From: Candidatus Faecivivens stercorigallinarum
GTDB lineage: Bacteria > Bacillota > Clostridia > Oscillospirales > Ruminococcaceae
Assembly (NCBI GenBank): GCA_018715465.1
Contig: DVLN01000213.1
Location: 1 to 7,227, forward strand
Direction of reading: 5' to 3'
DNA length: 7,227 nt
Of this stretch, positions 6,547 to 7,227 are shown one piece after another. The first letter of the stretch is position 1. Every line of letters begins with the position of its first letter. Under the pieces are notes generated by a model, which searched no databases, was not told the DNA's origin, and was given only the letters and a program-made list of their open reading frames with translations. The translations under genes were made by a program, and so were the position numbers.

Positions 6547-6573
6547 AGGCGGATACCTTTCCGGTATCCGCCT
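6547..6573 (-). terminator. Hairpin ending the permease/microprotein unit (weak terminator)
   Basis: Perfect 11-bp arms AGGCGGATACC (6547-6557) and its complement (6563-6573) flank a 5-base loop. The hairpin is 24 bases beyond the stop of the second microprotein gene and upstream of a new promoter, the right place for a terminator. The minus-strand sequence after it starts TTAAGCGC and lacks a proper T tract, so termination may be partial, or the hairpin may protect the mRNA end. Confidence 0.55.
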
Positions 6574-6597
6574 ATCAGTGCTCCGATATTCAGCCGG

Positions 6598-6702
6598 CTA
6601 TCCGACATACTGCAGGCATATTGCCTGCATCCCGCAGGAACTGAACAGCATCCAGATTGCTCCTGCAAGCATCATCAGGATAAGCGCCGATACACGTTTC
6701 AT
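6598..6702 (-). CDS. Hypothetical 34-residue membrane microprotein
   Basis: A short frame starts at ATG 6702-6700 with GGAGG 7 bp upstream and ends at TAG. The product starts MKRVSALILMMLAGAIWM, continues through a hydrophobic segment (about 4-21), and ends with a short tail CGMQAICLQYVG. FSSC (20-23) loosely recalls a lipobox but has Phe where Leu is usual, so lipidation is doubtful. It begins 12 bp after the stop of the 37-codon gene, in the same direction, so it probably shares its mRNA with the BceB-type permease. An ATG 9 bases earlier opens a different frame that is hydrophilic and badly placed relative to the ribosome site. No family is recognised. Confidence 0.5.
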   Translation of the reverse strand: MKRVSALILMMLAGAIWMLFSSCGMQAICLQYVG

Positions 6703-6714
6703 CCTGCATCCTCC

Positions 6715-6828
6715 TTACATCCCCGGATGCCACTCGGCCAGCTCCTTCCGGCGTGCCAGTGCGGGCAATACGATAATGAGCGCCGCGGCAGCAGCTGCAA
6801 TTCCAACCAGCCATTTGAGAATCTTCAT
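6715..6828 (-). CDS. Hypothetical 37-residue single-span membrane microprotein
   Basis: A short frame starts at ATG 6828-6826, 24 bp after the permease stop, with AAAGGA about 12 bp upstream. The product starts MKILKWLVGIAAAAAALIIV, one Ala-rich transmembrane segment (about 6-24), followed by RRKELAEWHPGM. The charge pattern suggests the short C-terminal tail with RRK stays in the cytoplasm. The gene is tightly packed between the permease and a second microprotein gene, so the three are probably one transcript. It may be a small regulator or stabiliser of the transporter, but nothing in the sequence proves it; it resembles no family I can name. Confidence 0.52.
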   Translation of the reverse strand: MKILKWLVGIAAAAAALIIVLPALARRKELAEWHPGM

Positions 6829-6852
6829 ATTTTTATTCCGTCCTTTCTTCTG

Positions 6853-7227
6853 TTATCGTCCAATCGGTTTGACGGCCGGGTGCCGGCTGTAATCACCGAC
6901 AATCTTATAATAAGTCCGTGCCGTCAGCAGATAAACAACCACATATACCACCGCAAAAATCATAAAGGTGATGATGACGCACAGGGCAAACAGCCCGGTA
7001 TTTTTCAGTGCGAATAATTGCATCATCCGCGAAACCATCGGGAACGCCACCAGAACATGCACACCGGATACCAGCAGCGGCAGGAAAAAGACCATCAGCA
7101 CCTGTGTTCCGATACTCTTTTTGACGGTACGGGTATCCATACCGACCTTTTGCATGATCACAAAGCGTTCCCGGTCGTCATATCCTTCCGATACCTGTTT
7201 ATAGTAGATAATCAGCACCGCCGCCAT
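6853..7227 (-). CDS. BceB/FtsX-type ABC transporter permease, C-terminal fragment (runs off window)
   Basis: The last 124 residues of a large permease; the frame is open to the window edge, so the apparent Met there is not the true start. The wording YYKQVSEGYDDRERFVIMQKVGM directly after a membrane segment is characteristic of the second FtsX domain of BceB/VraG/YvcS-type permeases, which with a BceA ATPase remove or neutralise peptide antibiotics such as bacitracin. Two further spans follow, at about 44-64 (VLMVFFLPLLVSGVHVLVAF) and 79-102 (LFALCVIITF onward), then a short basic tail ending PIGR. The ATPase gene and the rest of the permease should lie upstream beyond 7227. The BceRS-like genes at 3326-5036 are its likely partners. 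Confidence 0.9.
   Translation of the reverse strand: MAAVLIIYYKQVSEGYDDRERFVIMQKVGMDTRTVKKSIGTQVLMVFFLPLLVSGVHVLVAFPMVSRMMQLFALKNTGLFALCVIITFMIFAVVYVVVYLLTARTYYKIVGDYSRHPAVKPIGR

Noticed and set aside
6590..6814. 74-codon minus-strand frame overlapping both microprotein genes
   Set aside because: No good ribosome site at its start, hydrophilic mixed composition, and it crosses the boundary between two better-supported short frames.
6529..7017. 162-codon plus-strand open frame across the permease end and microproteins
   Set aside because: Runs through a hairpin and opposite three minus-strand genes; its composition is that of an antisense shadow.

Overview
The window looks like a chromosomal stretch from a Bacillota (Firmicutes) bacterium, probably a gut-type Clostridia or Erysipelotrichia relative. 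The reasons are Gram-positive Shine-Dalgarno sites (AAAGGA, GGAGG), a BceS/BceR-type two-component system beside a BceB-type permease, and a CmpB-type membrane protein. Species cannot be fixed from the sequence. Every supported gene lies on the minus strand, so transcription runs from high to low coordinates; long plus-strand frames are antisense shadows.

In transcription order: (1) 7227-6853, the C-terminal end of a BceB/FtsX-type ABC permease cut by the window edge. (2) 6828-6598, two closely packed microprotein genes of 37 and 34 codons, then a hairpin. (3) 6512-6484, a good extended -10 promoter, then a 438-residue integral membrane protein made of two CmpB-like halves (6420-5104). (4) A second extended -10 promoter (5083-5055), then a BceR-like response regulator and an overlapping BceS-like intramembrane-sensing histidine kinase (5036-3326). 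(5) A sugar phosphate isomerase/epimerase-like TIM-barrel protein (3287-2445) and a Gfo/Idh/MocA oxidoreductase (2369-1302), closed by a convincing terminator. (6) A separate transcription unit with a 211-bp AT-rich leader holding an approximately 10-bp-phased TTGC array and a GGGTATAC direct repeat, then a MacB/LolD-type ABC ATPase (1090-203) and the start of an exported or membrane-anchored protein (194-1) that runs off the window.

The upstream half reads as a peptide-antibiotic (or cell-wall stress) sensing and detoxification module: the BceAB-type transporter is the usual partner of the BceRS kinase and regulator. The extra parts are the two microproteins and the duplicated CmpB protein lodged between transporter and two-component system. 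The sugar-enzyme pair follows the kinase by only 37 bp and could be reached by read-through, but its chemistry points to carbohydrate oxidation or epimerisation rather than to resistance. The last unit is a second, independent ABC system with its own regulatory region.

No RNA genes, CRISPR arrays, insertion sequences or integrase genes were seen. No gene-free stretch exceeds 300 bases.
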